Positions 43,503 to 50,713 of a stretch of DNA of 53,294 bases are shown here, piece after piece. The notes under the pieces were generated by a model. That model did no database searches, had not been told where the DNA came from, and worked only from the letters and a program-made list of their open reading frames with translations. The position numbers and the translations under genes are program-made. Source of the stretch: Prevotellaceae bacterium UBA1726 (GTDB taxonomy: Bacteria; Bacteroidota; Bacteroidia; Bacteroidales; Bacteroidaceae); contig DCIM01000058.1 of the NCBI GenBank assembly GCA_002316005.1, positions 1 to 53,294 of the forward strand. The letters run 5' to 3'. Within the stretch, counting starts at the first letter, position 1. The number at the start of each line of letters is the position of its first letter.

Positions 43503-44687
43503 ATGGCTTACAAGAAAATATACTTAAAGAAAGGTAAGGAAGAGAGTCTTAAACGCTTCCATCCATGGGTGTTCTCGGGTGCTATTTTCCGTATGGACGA
43601 GGGCATTCAGGAGGGCGAGGTGGTAAGGGTTATCACTTCTGCAGGCGATTTCATTGCCATTGGTCACTATCAGATTGGTTCGATTGCTGTTCGCATTCTT
43701 TCGTTCAATGATGTGCCAATCGACCATGAGTTCTGGTTGAGCCGTCTTTCTTCTGCTCTTCAGATTCGCCTTTCTATCGGTGTTGCCGATAATCCCGACA
43801 ATACTACCTATCGTCTTGTTCATGGCGAGGGCGACAATCTCCCGGGATTGGTTATCGATTGCTACAACCAAACTGCTGTGGTTCAGGCACATAGCGTAGG
43901 AATGCATGTTGACCGTATTGCCATCTGCGAGGCTCTTGTTGAGGCTATGGGCGACCGTATTAAGAATGTGTACTATAAGAGTGAGACTACTCTTCCGTTC
44001 AAGGCCGACCTCGGTCAGGAGAATGGTTTCATCTATGGTGGCACGAGCGATAATGTGGCTCTCGAGAATGGTCTTTCGTTCTATGTCGATTGGCTCAAGG
44101 GTCAGAAGACTGGATTCTTTGTTGATCAGCGCGAGAATCGTGCCCTCCTTGAGCAGTATTCGCGTGGACGCAAGGTTCTGAATATGTTCTGCTACACGGG
44201 TGGATTCTCTGTATATGCCATGCGTGGTGGTGCGGAGTTGGTTCATTCTGTCGATTCTTCGGCAAAGGCTATCGACCTCACCAACAAGAACATCGCCCTC
44301 AACTTCCCTGGTGACAATCGTCATGAGGCTTATTGCGAGGATGCGTTCAAGTTCCTCGATGCCAACGAGAATAAGTACGACCTCATCGTTCTCGACCCTC
44401 CTGCTTTCGCTAAGCATCGTGGTGCTCTTCATAATGCGTTGAAGGGTTACACCCGACTGAATGTGAAGGGATTTGAGAGTATCAAGAAGGGAGGAATTTT
44501 GTTTACATTCTCTTGCTCTCAAGTAGTGACAAAAGACAACTTCCGTAATGCTGTCTTCACTGCTGCTGCTCAGGCAGGACGCAAGGTTAAAATCCTCCAT
44601 CAGCTTCATCAACCAGCCGATCATCCTATCAACATCTTCCATCCAGAGGGTGAGTATCTGAAGGGATTGGTGCTGTATGTGGAATAG
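43503..44687 (+). CDS. rlmI: RlmI-like 23S rRNA cytosine-C5 methyltransferase
   Basis: This 394-residue enzyme has an N-terminal PUA domain (1-80, with RFHPWVFSGAI), an RNA-binding linker, and a Rossmann methyltransferase. The latter shows FVDQRENR, VLNMFCYTGGFSVYA (SAM motif I) and VLDPPAFAKH (motif IV), then FTFSCSQVV with a conserved Cys. RlmI makes m5C1962 in E. coli 23S rRNA. It begins directly after the exonuclease, so the two are coupled. Confidence 0.92.
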   Translation: MAYKKIYLKKGKEESLKRFHPWVFSGAIFRMDEGIQEGEVVRVITSAGDFIAIGHYQIGSIAVRILSFNDVPIDHEFWLSRLSSALQIRLSIGVADNPDNTTYRLVHGEGDNLPGLVIDCYNQTAVVQAHSVGMHVDRIAICEALVEAMGDRIKNVYYKSETTLPFKADLGQENGFIYGGTSDNVALENGLSFYVDWLKGQKTGFFVDQRENRALLEQYSRGRKVLNMFCYTGGFSVYAMRGGAELVHSVDSSAKAIDLTNKNIALNFPGDNRHEAYCEDAFKFLDANENKYDLIVLDPPAFAKHRGALHNALKGYTRLNVKGFESIKKGGILFTFSCSQVVTKDNFRNAVFTAAAQAGRKVKILHQLHQPADHPINIFHPEGEYLKGLVLYVE

Positions 44688-46098
44688 CCCCCATCCCGAC
44701 CCTCCCCGAGGGGAGGGAGTAATTACTACTATTTCAATAAGCGTGGACATTAATAGACTATCCAAAGATATTACCGCCCTTGTGCAGGACAAGGTATCTG
44801 TACTCCCCCTCGGGGGAGCGAAGAGGGGGGCTTTGATTGCTCTCTCCGGCGGTGCCGATAGTGTGGCTCTGCTTAGGGCTCTGCTTTCCTTGGGATATAA
44901 TGTTGAGGCTTGCCATTGCAACTTCCATCTCCGTGGGGAGGAATCGGATAGGGATGAGGAGTTTTGTAAGAATCTTTGTGCAAGGCTTAATGTACCTCTC
45001 CATCTTGCTCATTTCGATACAAAGACTTACGCCGAACTTCATGGCGTTAGTATCGAAATGGCGGCGCGAACTCTCCGCTACGATTATTTCTTCAAACTCG
45101 TTGATGACCTCGGCCTTGAGGGTGTCTGCGTGGCTCATCATCGTGATGACTCTGTCGAGACGGTTCTGCTTAATATGGTTCGCGGAACTGGCATTGATGG
45201 TCTGAAGGGGATTGTTGCCGAGAATGGTAAAGTTTTCCGTCCGCTGATTAATGTAAGTCGCTGGGAAATAATTGAGTATCTCAAGCGAATCAATCAAGAC
45301 TTTATTACCGATTCGAGCAATCTTGTTGATGATGTTCAACGAAACAAAATCCGACTGAATGTAATCCCTGAACTCCAGAAAGTCAATCCTTCGGCTGTGG
45401 AGAATATCCACAAACTGTCCTCTCGTGTTCAGGATGCTTTGGCAATTCTGAATAAGGCTGTTGATGAGGCGAAGGCGAGAGTGGCGAAGGAGAATATTAG
45501 GGGCGAACTGATGATTCATGTTCCTTCTCTTCTTGCCGAACCAGGAGCAGAAACGATTCTTTGGAATCTGCTTAAAGATAAAGATTTTTCTTCGGCTCAG
45601 GTGGAGCAGATAATGCAGAATCTCAGTTGCCAGTCGGGTAGGGAGTGGATTTCCTCTACTCACTCGCTTCTCATTGATCGTGAAACTATCATTGTGCAGA
45701 AAAACGATGGTGAAACTTCTCGCGAAATGAAGATTCCTGAGACTGGTACATATATCTTCGACGAGGAACGGAAATTCCGTTTTGCCGTTGTGGCGAGGGA
45801 TGCCGATTTTCAGATTAGCAAAGAACCAAACAGCATTTGTCTTGATGCCGAAAAGGTGAAGTTTCCATTGACAATCCGTACAGTGAGAAATGGTGATTCT
45901 TTCATTCCGTTTGGTATGACCGGCCGCAAACTTCTGAGCGATTTCCTTACCGATAAAAAGTTTACAATCTTCGAGAAGCGCCGCCAACTTGTCATCACCA
46001 ACCGTGAAGGTGAAATCCTCTGGGTTGTCGGCCTCCGCCCCGACAATCGCTTCCGCATCACCGATGACACAAAGAAAGTACTTCTATTGAGTTTTTAA
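44677..46098 (+). CDS. tilS: tRNA(Ile)-lysidine synthase TilS
   Basis: TilS modifies C34 of tRNA-Ile(CAU) to lysidine so that it reads AUA. The protein has the PP-loop SGGADSVALLRALL, HCNFHLRGEESDRDE, VAHHRDDSVETVLLNMVRGTG, and a C-terminal TilS domain ending GRKLLSDFLTDKKF and VVGLRPDNRF. ATG 44677 overlaps rlmI by 11 nt and reads through a GC-rich palindrome as its first residues. GTG 44743 (MDINRL) gives a more usual N-terminus and may be the true start. A second palindromic element (44803-44834) is translated inside the protein just before the PP-loop. The stop codon lies in the left arm of the GxxExxY cassette. Confidence 0.9.
   Translation: MWNSPHPDPPRGEGVITTISISVDINRLSKDITALVQDKVSVLPLGGAKRGALIALSGGADSVALLRALLSLGYNVEACHCNFHLRGEESDRDEEFCKNLCARLNVPLHLAHFDTKTYAELHGVSIEMAARTLRYDYFFKLVDDLGLEGVCVAHHRDDSVETVLLNMVRGTGIDGLKGIVAENGKVFRPLINVSRWEIIEYLKRINQDFITDSSNLVDDVQRNKIRLNVIPELQKVNPSAVENIHKLSSRVQDALAILNKAVDEAKARVAKENIRGELMIHVPSLLAEPGAETILWNLLKDKDFSSAQVEQIMQNLSCQSGREWISSTHSLLIDRETIIVQKNDGETSREMKIPETGTYIFDEERKFRFAVVARDADFQISKEPNSICLDAEKVKFPLTIRTVRNGDSFIPFGMTGRKLLSDFLTDKKFTIFEKRRQLVITNREGEILWVVGLRPDNRFRITDDTKKVLLLSF
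44687..44718. repeat. GC-rich palindrome at the rlmI-tilS junction
   Basis: CCCTCCCC (44700-44707), GA, GGGGAGGG (44710-44717). Its reverse complement has the same stem-plus-AGGGGGC-tail layout as the elements inside tilS and the mutarotase gene. It is translated only if tilS starts at 44677. Confidence 0.7.
44801..44834 (+). repeat. GC-rich palindromic element inside tilS
   Basis: CTCCCCC, TC, GGGGGAG (44803-44818), then a purine tail. It is read in frame as VLPLGGAKRG between the first helix and the PP-loop strand of TilS, where other TilS proteins have a short turn. It is the closest relative of the element at 15878-15897, in the same reading frame (L-P-L). Confidence 0.75.
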
Positions 46099-46720
46099 AA
46101 CATTAATTACCATTAATTGCCCATTAATTATTCATTAATTTTTTTTGTTATGCTTCATTGTAAAGAATATGCTCAGTTGGTATATAAGATAATAGGTGCT
46201 GCCATGGAGGTTCACTCCGTATTGGGTAAGGGCTTATTGGAAGCGGTATATCAGGAGGCTTTGCAGTATGAATTGAAAGAAAAGGGCGTTGAGTCGGTTT
46301 GTGAGCAGGAAATAGAGGTTTTCTATAAAAGTCGTCTGTTAGATAAGAAGTACCGCTTGGATATTGTTGTTGGCGATATTATCGTTGAATTGAAATCCTC
46401 ACGAGAAATAATTCCCGCACATAGAGCACAGTTGTGCAATTACCTTCGTCTGACTCACAAGCCAGTTGGTTTGCTAATCAACTTTGGAGAAGACAGTTTG
46501 ATAGGCGAACGTTGGGCTTATGATGATACAATGAATGATTGCTACATTGTTGACAAAAATATGGAACCCGTATTCGATGCAGATTACGATGCTCTTTTCC
46601 ACGATAATGAATACGAATAAAATAATTAATGAGACTCCGGCTTTGCCGCCTGAGCACCTATGACCAATAAATAATTAATGAATAATTAATGGCCAATTAA
46701 TGGTAATTAATGTTTTAAAA
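46093..46720 (+). mobile_element. Inverted-repeat-bounded GxxExxY cassette
   Basis: A 48-bp inverted repeat (46093-46140 and 46673-46720), with a single mismatch, encloses one gene. Each arm is built from four CATTAATT blocks. The 628-bp unit sits between tilS, whose stop codon lies in the left arm, and an esterase gene. A small CGGC/GCCG hairpin follows the gene inside the unit. No transposase or target duplication is evident. Calling it mobile is inference from the structure. Confidence 0.65.
46150..46620 (+). CDS. GxxExxY family protein (PD-(D/E)XK nuclease-like)
   Basis: This 156-residue protein bears the name-giving motif GLLEAVY (about residues 28-34). A DIVVGDIIVELKSS segment follows, with the Asp and E-x-K pattern of PD-(D/E)XK nucleases. 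The family is widespread, often in several copies per genome, and has no established function. The frame opens at a TTG inside the inverted repeat, but ATG 46150 is the better start and leaves the repeat untranslated. The gene is alone between two long inverted repeats, which is the main clue to its biology. Confidence 0.88.
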   Translation: MLHCKEYAQLVYKIIGAAMEVHSVLGKGLLEAVYQEALQYELKEKGVESVCEQEIEVFYKSRLLDKKYRLDIVVGDIIVELKSSREIIPAHRAQLCNYLRLTHKPVGLLINFGEDSLIGERWAYDDTMNDCYIVDKNMEPVFDADYDALFHDNEYE

Positions 46721-46737
46721 GAAAATTGAATTCAAAT

Positions 46738-47832
46738 ATGAAATCATTCCTTCTAATCATTTCTCTCCTTTTTTCTGTTGCTGTTCAGGCGCAGGGGGTG
46801 AAGACCATTCAGCAGCCCGGGCAGTTCGTTCCTGCCACCGACAAGCATATCCAGTATGTGGGGCGTATCAGTTTCAAGAACCCCGAGTCACCAATGTTCA
46901 CCTTCCCGGGTGTACAGATTCGTGCCACTTTCACCGGTACATCGCTCAAGATGGTGGCAAAACCGATGAGCGGATACTTCATGGCCGAGGTGGACGGCAG
47001 TAAGGCTTTCAAGGTGGGATTCAATGCCGAGCGCGACTCTGTTGTTACCCTCGCTGTTGCCCTTGCCGATACCCGTCACGACATCCGACTGATGTATGTA
47101 ACCGAAGGTTACGACCGCCGTGCAGAGTTCCGTGGATTCATCCTCGACGAAGGACGCGAACTCGTTGATGCCCCTGCCTTGCCAAGTCGCAGAATAGAAT
47201 TCATCGGCAACTCCATCACTTGTGGCTATGGAGTGGAGGATGTCCTGAAGGAAGACCCATTCCAGGACGAGACCTGCAACCACTACTACACCTACGCCGC
47301 ACTCACTGCCCGTGCTCTCGGTGCCATCCACCAGACTTGCGCTCGCAGCGGAATCGGTGTCTATCGCAACTACGATGGTCCTATCACTGGCGATTCAATC
47401 AACATGAACACCGAATACACCCACACTCTCCTCTACGATAAGAGTGAACAGTGGGATTTCTCGCGTTTCACACCACAACTCGTGTGCATCAACCTCGGCA
47501 CCAACGACACCAGTACCAGTGGTGCTGATCCTGTGCTCCTTCGCCAAGGCTATCGCAACCTCATCGCTCAGGTGCGCAACCATTATCCAAAGGCAAAGAT
47601 TGCCGTTCTCTGTGGCAGTATGATGAATGGTGAGCAGTTGGCATTTGCCAAGGCAGCGATGAACGATGTATGCAAGGAACTCTCTGCGAAGGACAAGCAA
47701 ATCTATCGCTTCGACTTCACCCCACAGGACGGTTCTTTGGGTTATGGCGCCTCATGGCATCCAAGTATGGAGCAGCATCAGAAAATGGCCTCCGAACTCA
47801 TCCCATTCCTCCAGAACCTCATGGGTTGGTAA
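46738..47832 (+). CDS. Secreted SGNH/GDSL esterase, CE2-like
   Basis: This 364-residue protein has a signal peptide (1-18, VQAQ) and an N-terminal beta-sandwich (about 25-140). The SGNH hydrolase domain has FIGNSITCGYG (Ser), NLGTNDTS (Asn) and SWHPSMEQH (Asp/His region). This two-domain order matches carbohydrate esterase family 2, which deacetylates xylan or other plant glycans. ATG 46738 is preferred over a TTG at 46726. Codon use is strongly C-ending compared with the neighbours. A terminator follows. Confidence 0.88.
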   Translation: MKSFLLIISLLFSVAVQAQGVKTIQQPGQFVPATDKHIQYVGRISFKNPESPMFTFPGVQIRATFTGTSLKMVAKPMSGYFMAEVDGSKAFKVGFNAERDSVVTLAVALADTRHDIRLMYVTEGYDRRAEFRGFILDEGRELVDAPALPSRRIEFIGNSITCGYGVEDVLKEDPFQDETCNHYYTYAALTARALGAIHQTCARSGIGVYRNYDGPITGDSINMNTEYTHTLLYDKSEQWDFSRFTPQLVCINLGTNDTSTSGADPVLLRQGYRNLIAQVRNHYPKAKIAVLCGSMMNGEQLAFAKAAMNDVCKELSAKDKQIYRFDFTPQDGSLGYGASWHPSMEQHQKMASELIPFLQNLMGW

Positions 47833-47870
47833 AAAAGACAATGTCCAAACCGGACAAATAAAAAAAGGAA

Positions 47871-47906
47871 TCCTCCCCAGCGCTCATGCTGAGGAGGACT
47901 TTTTTG
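47871..47906 (+). terminator. Terminator after the esterase
   Basis: TCCTCC and CAGC pair with GCTG and GGAGGA around a 6-nt loop (47871-47898), followed by six T residues. A smaller GTCC/GGAC hairpin precedes it at 47843-47854. Confidence 0.8.
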
Positions 47907-47951
47907 TTGGGTTGAATGAAAATCGTCTTATTTTACATAGGCTGCCGAATT

Positions 47952-48392
47952 TTAATTTATGTTTATAGTAACTGCCTCGCCATTGTTTTGGGCTTGGCGG
48001 ATAATTGAAATGAGGTTTGCGAGTGTGCGGCGGGAGTCTATGACTCTGCCCACTTGCGTGTTCTTGCCTACGAGGATGCAACCAGTAGTGTTCTTTACAT
48101 TGTTGCCGGCGTGAATCAATATCGCATCCCTCCCGGGGACACCGACAAGGCGGGGCATGTATTCTTGAAAACGCTGACTCCACGCCATGCGGACATTGTA
48201 TGTGCCTTTGGGTATTGCCTTGCCGCTGCCGGCGGTAATCGCTTCTGTGGCCGTGCCGAGAGGTGGCTCTAAGGTGTTGCAAAACCATACAGCCCCCTCT
48301 GTATCTCCCCCCTTGTGGGGAGATTTTCTGATAAACAGAGAACCGATTGTATAATTCTCCTTCGGGTATTTTCTTACTAATGTTATAAGCAT
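47952..48392 (-). CDS. DUF5675 family protein
   Basis: This 146-residue protein carries the DUF5675 core: a short N-terminal strand pair (YTIGSLFI), FCNTLEPPLG, IPKGTYNVRM, then ILIHAGNNVKNTTGCILVG with His and Cys. The family is common in Bacteroidetes phages and prophage remnants. A peptidoglycan-related role has been suggested but is not established. Residues KSPHKGGDTEGAV are encoded by a GC-rich palindrome (48304-48323) and appear inserted between two conserved strands. It lies 54 nt after the decayed BRO gene. Confidence 0.8.
   Translation of the reverse strand: MLITLVRKYPKENYTIGSLFIRKSPHKGGDTEGAVWFCNTLEPPLGTATEAITAGSGKAIPKGTYNVRMAWSQRFQEYMPRLVGVPGRDAILIHAGNNVKNTTGCILVGKNTQVGRVIDSRRTLANLISIIRQAQNNGEAVTININ
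48292..48323 (-). repeat. GC-rich palindromic element inside the DUF5675 gene
   Basis: CTCCCC and GGGGAG (48305-48310 with 48317-48322) form a hairpin, with an AGGGGGC-like tail on the minus strand. It has the same layout as the tilS and mutarotase elements but sits in a different reading frame. Confidence 0.65.
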
Positions 48393-48407
48393 AAATTTTG
48401 AAAAACC

Positions 48408-48443
48408 TTTGTCGCGTTTGTCGCGTTTGTCGCGTCTGTCGCG
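48408..48443. repeat. 9-bp tandem repeat, four copies
   Basis: TTTGTCGCG is repeated three times with a fourth TCTGTCGCG copy. It lies between the DUF5675 start and the BRO remnant. Confidence 0.85.
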
Positions 48444-48446
48444 CGG

Positions 48447-48859
48447 TTACTTATTTACTTTCTTGAACAACTTCGCACCTGTCTCCTCGTGAGTGCCGGC
48501 ATAGACAACCTTTCCGGCTGCCCGCATACGCTCTACCATCTTGCGAATCGTGCCAATCTTCCTCTCAGGGAAAATGCCTTTGAGAGAATCTCCGCTTCGT
48601 CCTCATCCTCGCAAACGGGGATGTAACCTCCCGTCTGTCTGATCTGTGGCAGCACCTCTGCTGTAACCCAGTGCTTGAACTGTCGTGCCTGTGGCTGTTT
48701 GCTCGAGAGGATGAGCGAATAAAGCCCCGACTCGTTGATGAACACCGCCTGTGTCTTGTAGTTTGAACCGCCACGACAAATTGTCTGGGTGGTTTTGTCG
48801 TCCTCATCAACATGCATCTTTACTGCTTTTGCAGTGTCCGTGTAGCCTAAGATCGTTGC
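48447..48859 (-). pseudogene. Decayed phage BRO (Bro-N) antirepressor-like gene
   Basis: Translation from 48859 gives ATILGYTDTAKAVKMHVDEDD, then FINESGLYSLILSSKQPQ and FKHWVTAEVLPQIRQTGGYI, the Bro-N domain of phage antirepressors. The first 30-40 residues are missing; an in-frame stop precedes ATILGY. Near 48570 the frame shifts by one base. The conserved tail ERKIGTIRKMVERMRAAGK continues in the other frame to a stop at 48447. The gene is therefore truncated and frameshifted, a phage remnant. Confidence 0.82.
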
Positions 48860-48932
48860 TTATTTAAGAATTAGGCGCAAAAAACGCCCAAGGACGGTCA
48901 TCCTCAGGCGCGTGGGTATTATAAAGTGAATG

Positions 48933-49948
48933 TTATTTGCCGGCAATCTCGCTTGCAAGGGCGTTTAACTTCAGGCACTGCTCCCTTGTTATGTTCTTCC
49001 GTTCCATGTGGAATTCCCAAGGACTTATCTGGAGCAGCAAGCCTTCCACGCAAGCGTAGAAAGCCTCGCCCGAAGGCTTGTAGAGTTCTGGGAAACCGTT
49101 CTCACGGAGGAGGATAATCCTATATCCCCTGTCCATGGCCTCTCTCAGAACCTCCTTCTCCTTTGGAGCAATGGCAGCGCTGACAAGCACTCCGCCTCGC
49201 TCTCCGCACGCCAGCCATTCCTCCCTGAGGCGGGCGTTCTCCTCGTCGGTGTAACGGCGGTGGACGATTACCGCCACCTTGTCAGGGATGGCCAAGAGGA
49301 ACCGGTTGCCCACAACCTGGCATTGCCTGCCGGCAATCTCCATTCCGTGCATCACCGCAAACGCCTCGGGGTTCTGTCGCTTCAGCCAAAGGCGCACGGG
49401 GTTCTCGTCGAGATAGGCCTTCCAGTTGTCGAGTTGCTCGTCCTCGAAGAGGATTTTGTCATTGTAGCCTTCTCCGCGTTAGCGCCTTCCGCCTTCTCTG
49501 TGTTTCCGACAGCAGCCTCCTTCTCTGTCACGGTTTCTGCCGCATTTCCGGCAGAAAGTTCCTTCCACCAAGCCCTGCTGCAGCCCGTTTTGAAACCACG
49601 AACAGCGCTGCCCAAGTGCCGTCCTCCCGGCATCTCCTCCCTGATATGCACAATCAGATGCAGGTGATCGGGCATAACGCAAACCTTCCACACCTCCACC
49701 ATCGGGTAGTAAAGGCTCATTTTCTTCACCTCCTCATCGCGGATGGCCACGCCCAACGGCGTCAGTTCCACATGAGCCTCCTCCTCGCTATCTCCACAGA
49801 GCCTACCCAGCAACGGCTTCCTCCCCTCCACGACAAGAGTCAGCATGTAGGTGCCCCTTTGACTATAGTCATGCCAAGGGCTCCTTCGCTTCATGGAGTG
49901 CTTCGTCTCGTTGAAGTCAGTTCCGCGTTTCGGTTCCAGATTGCTCAT
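48933..49948 (-). pseudogene. Frameshifted REP-associated tyrosine transposase with DprA-like C-terminal domain
   Basis: The N-terminal frame (49948 to 49382) has the Y1/HUH transposase pattern RGTYMLTLVV and VCVMPDHLHLIVH (His-x-His), then LGSAVRGFKTGCSRAWW. A low-complexity linker follows. The conserved continuation EGYNDKILFEDEQLDNW and LDENP is in the next frame, which runs to 48933. The frame change falls near 49470-49480, where that second frame has a stop just upstream. The last 150 residues (GNRFLLAIPDK, GGVLVSAAIAPKEKEV, LLRENGF) resemble a DprA/SLOG Rossmann fold. RAYTs process dispersed palindromic repeats. Confidence 0.78.
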
Positions 49949-49957
49949 TACACTCCG

Positions 49958-49965
49958 CAAATATA
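49958..49965 (-). promoter_or_regulatory. -7-like element just ahead of the transposase
   Basis: TATATTTG on the minus strand lies 9 nt before ATG 49948. Any transcript would be almost leaderless. No -33 TTTG is at normal distance. Confidence 0.3.
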
Positions 49966-50048
49966 CAACTTTCTTTTCAAACTTACCTAATTTTTATGCC
50001 CCTTTTTTCAAAATTAAAATATATGGAACAAGTTGAATATGGTAGAAA

Positions 50049-50208
50049 GGTTACATAGTTGTGTAACCAAAAAAGGACACCCTATCTGGTTAATTAAAGT
50101 TCTATAATATTATTATATTATAATATAATATTATTATAGAGCATAGGAAATAAGGGTGTAGCAAAGTGGAGGGTACTGTCCCCTATATTTGTTACAGAAA
50201 CTATGTAC
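50049..50208. repeat. Nested inverted repeats around a 40-bp AT palindrome
   Basis: Bases 50101-50140 form a palindrome with one mismatched pair, made only of A and T except the outermost C and G. It is framed by ACACCCT/AGGGTGT (50083 and 50153). On the left is a GGTTACA/TGTAACC hairpin (50049-50068) and on the right AGGGTAC/GTACCCT (about 50172-50214). No gene is supported here; the 87-codon frame on the minus strand has no recognisable features. Confidence 0.8.
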
Positions 50209-50262
50209 CCTATTTTCCACCATGGTACTCTTCCACAAAACGCCCTGTAAACCTCCACAACC

Positions 50263-50294
50263 CTTGCAAGGTTCAGGAAATAGTCGTAATTTTG
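50263..50294 (+). promoter_or_regulatory. Candidate promoter upstream of the HU-like gene
   Basis: CTTG (50263-50266), 20 nt, TAATTTTG (50287-50294). If used, it gives a leader of about 410 nt that includes array D and the hairpins GCGC/GCGC (about 50357) and GCTGCT/AGCAGC (50371-50384). Confidence 0.4.
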
Positions 50295-50420
50295 CGCTGT
50301 TGAAAGGAACTTCCTACACTGAAACAGCCGAAGGCATGACACCTTCAGAAACAGCGCGAAGCGCCTGAAACAGCTGCTCAAGCAGCATGTATTTTCTTTG
50401 ACATCGTGAACCCCTCTTTT

Positions 50421-50543
50421 TCATTCCGGTGAAATGACGAGCAGATTTAACCGCGGAGATGCTCTCATTTAACTGAAATGACAAGGTGATTTAACTGTAA
50501 TCAAAAGGTGAAATCAGTGCACAATTTAACCCGCTGATTATCA
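50421..50543 (-). repeat. 22-bp-period quasi-palindrome array, locus D
   Basis: Units lie at 50421, 50465 and 50487, with a diverged copy at 50443, all on an exact 22-bp grid. Examples are TCATTCCG-G-TGAAATGA and TCATTTAA-C-TGAAATGA. On the minus strand TGATAATCAGCGG (50543 to 50531) precedes the array by 27 nt. It lies between the transposase and HU-like genes. Confidence 0.82.
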
Positions 50544-50673
50544 GGAAATTACAAAGGAGGCAAAGGCGTGTTTCTGCAGGATATGCCGGGTAATGTTCGC
50601 ATCGAAAAGAATTTACAAACAACAGAGTTAATCAACAGAATTAAAAAAAACAGACCCGCGCCTCTTTAGGGTC

Positions 50674-50704
50674 CCTCTTCCTTTAGGAGGAGGTTAGGAG
50701 GAGG
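50674..50704 (+). repeat. GC-rich hairpin with AGGAGGAGGC tail
   Basis: A 9-bp stem (50674-50682 with 50685-50693, one wobble) and a TTAGGAGGAGGC tail end 10 nt before the HU-like ATG. The tail could serve as a strong Shine-Dalgarno sequence. The layout matches the other GC-rich palindromes. Confidence 0.6.
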
Positions 50705-50713
50705 CTTCCTATT

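Noticed and set aside
43524..44921. 465-codon minus frame opposite rlmI
   Set aside because: Shadow frame; rlmI on the plus strand has full motifs.
44758..45987. 409-codon minus frame opposite tilS
   Set aside because: Shadow frame with no domain pattern; tilS has intact PP-loop and TilS domain.
48933..49397. Independent gene in the second frame of the transposase
   Set aside because: Its start is internal; EGYND and DENP motifs upstream in the same frame show it is the displaced C-terminal part of the transposase.
50118..50381. 87-codon minus frame near the AT palindrome
   Set aside because: No start context or family resemblance, and it ends inside the AT palindrome.
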